Shown here: positions 61,634-64,000 of the stretch, in pieces
Layout: each line of letters starts with the position of its first letter
How positions within the stretch are numbered: position 1 is the stretch's first letter
Assembly: GCF_040802235.1 (NCBI RefSeq)
Contig: NC_133158.1
Span: 160,925,401-160,989,400, forward strand
Length of the DNA: 64,000 bases
Direction: 5' to 3'
From: Manis javanica
Taxonomy: Eukaryota > Chordata > Mammalia > Pholidota > Manidae
Notes under the pieces: generated by a model
What the model was told of the DNA's origin: nothing
The model's database searches: none
Seen by the model: only the letters and a program-made list of their open reading frames with translations
Position numbers and translations under genes: made by a program

Positions 61634-62708
61634 GTGAGCCAATGCCTCATGCCTTTCATGCTAAAGCCAGCCAAGAACTATATTGTCTTCTGACAACGTT
61701 TCTCATTTTTGTTCCAGGGTTTCAGGGAAGTTGAAAGACATCAAAGTTTTCAGACCTTCTGCCAATACAGGGAACCATAGAATAGGATTCTTAGGGTTCT
61801 GAGGTGAGGCTGGTGGGTTCCATGTGTGTAGGATCCGATACAGATTGAGGTGTGACTGCCTAGGTGAGGAGCTACACTTCACTGACTTTGTTAAAGTGGT
61901 CACTCTCTCTTTGCATAGATATGGTAGAAAAACAGCCAGTGGAGGAGGAGCTAGAAGAGCTGTGGGCCAAGCTGAAGTAGACCCAAGGGGAGCTGGAGGC
62001 CCGGAGGGACGCTGAGAGGCAGCAGCAGCTCCAGGTGGGCAGGGAGAAGCACAGTCAGGGAGACTCCGTCCTGGACCAAACCCACAGCCTGTGATGCACG
62101 TACATCCCACTGGGCCTGAGTTCCTGCTAGCTTCCAGGGCCAGGGTTGGAGCAAGGATGGTGGCTTCCTGGAAGGAGCAAATGATTTTAGGCAGTCTGGA
62201 AAGGAAACATCCATTGTTTTGCCAGACCTGTATGGCCAAAAGTAGAGCAGAGCAGTGCAGTTCCTGTGTTCTTCTCACCCTCTGAGGGCATTTGCACCTG
62301 AATTTTAACTTCTTACATGATACAGTTAATTAGCTTTTTGAGGACAAAGACTGGGTAAAGCTCCAGAATGCAGCCCAAAGGAGGCACTCAGCACCTATTT
62401 GTAGAATGAAGATACATAAATATCCTCACTCATTTGATTTATTCATTCACGATTCATTCCCTCATCGTGCATGTATTGCACACCAACTATGCCAGGCATT
62501 GTGAGAAATATAAAGACAGAAACGACATGATCCTCATGGGACTTTAAGTTCAGATAAGACTTGTCCCACTACAAGTCCAAACAATGGGGACAGATGCTCT
62601 TTAGGTCTCCATAATGACTTGCATGGGGAAGGGTCCCTGGCAGTTTCTCAGTAAATATTTGCCATAATATGAAATTGATGCTTCAATTATTCTTGCTTTT
62701 CTTTGTAG

Positions 62709-62860
62709 GAAGCAGAGAACACTCACCAGAGAGAAATGCAAGCTAAGAAACTATTTGATGAATGAAAAGAAAACTGGTGGAGCAATATGGGGAAATAGAC
62801 AAGCTAACAAAATTACTTTGGGATGAATTTAAAGTGTTGCCAACCAAACTTCTATGTTAG
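62709..62860 (+). pseudogene. Last recognisable exon of the coiled-coil relic, with stop and frameshift
   Basis: A strong pyrimidine-rich acceptor (gcttttctttgtag) precedes an open stretch ending in TGA at 62763-62765. The reading moves to another frame from 62768, where 30 more codons with coiled-coil composition run to TAG at 62858-62860. An indel of one or two bases explains this best. Confidence 0.45.
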
Positions 62861-62969
62861 AAGAGGTACCTGACTTAAAAGGCTTTTCAAAGTTGTTTTG
62901 TTGAAAACCTGCTTATTCTCAAAATTCATTTCTTAGTTTGTACTAGTTTTATTTCATCTACCATTTGTG

Positions 62970-63180
62970 CCTAGTATACTGTGAGGCCAGATACCCAAGG
63001 CCACACCTGGGATCGAATCCCTGTTCTTTCACATACAGACTGTATGACCTTAGGTGAGTTACTTAACCTTTCTGTGTTTCGGTTTCTTTCCTGTAAGACA
63101 GGTTGCTGAATGGTTAAATTAGCACAGAGACAACACTTAATATCTCTGTTATATAGTAAGAACTCCCTAGATATCACCCT
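62970..63180 (+). repeat. MIR SINE
   Basis: ACCTGGGATCGAATCCCTGT (the tRNA-derived part), CTGTATGACCTTAGGTGAGT and TTACTTAACCTTTCTGTGTT match MIR clearly. Confidence 0.85.
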
Positions 63181-63499
63181 TATTTTTACGAAGGGCCTTC
63201 ATCACTGGACAAGAAATGAGGCAAACTTTAAGTGAATGCATTTTTCTCCCAACAGATATCCGCTGGGCACAGGCTTCGTGCCAGGCACAAATAATAGGTA
63301 ACTTTTACTGTTTGTATTTACTGTTTTCCAGCCCCTATGCAGTGCGCTTTGTATACACTAACATTTAATCCCCACAACAACCAACCATAACATTCTCAAA
63401 GCAGTTACATCATTAGTTCATTAATTTCTTTTTTAAAGTTCCTTTTTTCTTAAGCTCTCATCATTCCTCCTTTACTGCTGAAGACATTGAGGCCATATA

Positions 63500-63690
63500 A
63501 CACTCTCCACATTCCAGGCATGTTCTAAGAGGTTTACATTCTCCATCCTCATAAACCCTTATTTTACAGGAAAAAAAACAGAAGCGTAAGGAGTTTAACT
63601 TGCCACAGGTAATGCAGCTGGTAAGTGAAGCTCGGATTAAACCCAGTCGTTCTGGCTCTAGAGTATCTATTCTTAACAGTACACCAGAAT
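63500..63690 (-). repeat. MIR SINE
   Basis: GCATGTTCTAAGAGGTTTAC, CCCTTATTTTACAGG, AGTTTAACTTGCCACAGGTA and CGGATTAAACCCAGTCGTTC are reverse-complement MIR. A second short reverse MIR-like piece lies at 63270-63400. Confidence 0.75.
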
Positions 63691-63714
63691 AAATGCTTGG
63701 AGCACATAATGCTG

Positions 63715-63860
63715 AAGCAGGTCACACTTGAGCACTGAATCGTGAACCACTCTTACTAGCGGCAGAAGACCTGTTCTGACACCACAGTTTCTCCATCTGT
63801 AAAATGGAGATCATAACGACGCTATATTTAGAGCAAATAAGTATTGAGATGATGAACGTG
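63715..63860 (+). repeat. MIR SINE
   Basis: ACCACAGTTTCTCCATCTGT then AAAATGGAGATCATAACGAC is the MIR core in forward orientation. Confidence 0.7.
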
Positions 63861-63894
63861 AAAGTGAACTTCAAATTATATATGTGTCTCTATA

Positions 63895-64000
63895 AACTCG
63901 TTTTTCGAAGTATGAATACGCGAGCTCACAAATGGCAATGAATCAATTTGCGAAGCTTACAGCGCCAGAGGAAGACTCCGCCTCTGGACGGGTTGGAACC
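63895..64000. promoter_or_regulatory. CpG-rich edge, possible start of the next CpG island
   Basis: At least seven CpG dinucleotides fall in the last roughly 105 bases, against near absence in the preceding kilobases. In other mammals ARMC8 begins upstream of DBR1 on the opposite strand, so this could be the approach to its promoter. The window ends before any exon is visible. Confidence 0.35.

Larger units (their letters stand above)
61192..62860 (+). pseudogene. Decayed multi-exon coiled-coil gene, unidentified
   Basis: Four exon-like segments lie in order on the plus strand. (1) 61192-61378 follows TTCTTTTCAG and encodes LFETEEEMGQLSGQFWDLST onward. (2) 61505-61633, between CCTTTTCAG and CAG|GTGAGC, is an open phase-0 exon of 43 codons (RLQALQSHS ... 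LKEEMEIQ). (3) About 61919-62034 follows TCTTTGCATAG and ends CTCCAG|GTGGGC. It encodes EEELEELWAKLK, a TAG at 61978-61980, then TQGELEARRDAERQQQLQ. (4) 62709-62860 follows TTTTCTTTGTAG and encodes EAENTHQREMQAKKLFDE, then TGA at 62763-62765; a frame change reopens it as RKLVEQYGEIDKLTKLLWDE to a TAG at 62858. The heptad-like charged composition indicates a coiled coil. I do not recognise the family. Two internal stops, a frame change and a phase mismatch between segments 2 and 3 argue against function, though missed exons are possible. Confidence 0.5.

Noticed and set aside
61703-62278. 191-codon minus-strand open frame
   Set aside because: It is the reverse shadow of the coiled-coil relic on the plus strand; the plus strand has the splice signals and heptad-like composition.
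1-64000. CRISPR arrays, operons, tRNA or rRNA genes
   Set aside because: No direct-repeat arrays with regular spacers, no bacterial gene organisation and no cloverleaf or rRNA sequences were seen. The tRNA-like text near 63015 belongs to a MIR.

Overview
This window is nuclear DNA from a placental mammal. Three things show this: split genes with canonical GT-AG introns, dense L1, L2, MIR and MaLR interspersed repeats, and a CpG-island promoter. I saw no Alu, B1/B2, carnivore tRNA-Lys SINE or ruminant BovB/tA copies. The youngest repeats are L1 copies whose 3' ends finish in an '...TTAATGATACC-A(n)' tail. SINE-poor DNA with this kind of L1 made me think of pangolins (Pholidota). That is inference from memory and is not proven.

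The one clearly intact gene is DBR1, the RNA lariat debranching enzyme, on the minus strand (44797-56847). It has eight coding exons, all with GT-AG junctions, and an uninterrupted 544-codon frame. Its start codon lies in a CpG island (about 56600-56960) that has ETS-like and TCTCGCGAG-like elements just upstream. Downstream of DBR1 on the same strand is the last coding exon of A4GNT, the alpha-1,4-GlcNAc-transferase of gastric gland mucin. It sits where mammalian synteny predicts. It is a pseudogene here: a 1-nt deletion, further stop codons and loss of the normal stop. Its upstream coding exon is not recognisable.

Layout: 1-17.8 kb is gene-free DNA with old MaLR, L1, L2 and MIR pieces. 17.9-25.6 kb holds two L1 copies head to tail in minus orientation, broken by stops. 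25.6-28.1 kb is gene-free with a MaLR LTR. 28.1-28.8 kb is the A4GNT pseudogene. 28.8-44.8 kb is repeat-rich spacer (a DNA transposon fragment, a possible ERVL-like remnant, several old L1 pieces). 44.8-57.0 kb is DBR1, whose intronic L1 pieces lie almost all antisense to the gene. 57.0-61.1 kb is spacer with a young L1 nested in an old L1, flanked by a 12-bp target-site duplication. 61.2-62.9 kb on the plus strand has exon-like coiled-coil segments with splice signals but internal stops, which looks like a decayed gene I could not name. 62.9-64.0 kb has MIR elements, then a CpG-rich edge that may be the start of the next gene's promoter (ARMC8 is expected by synteny).

No bacterial features, CRISPR arrays, tRNA or rRNA genes were seen. 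No new molecular system is evident. The most interesting signals are the A4GNT loss, the unidentified coiled-coil relic and the chimeric L1 tandem.
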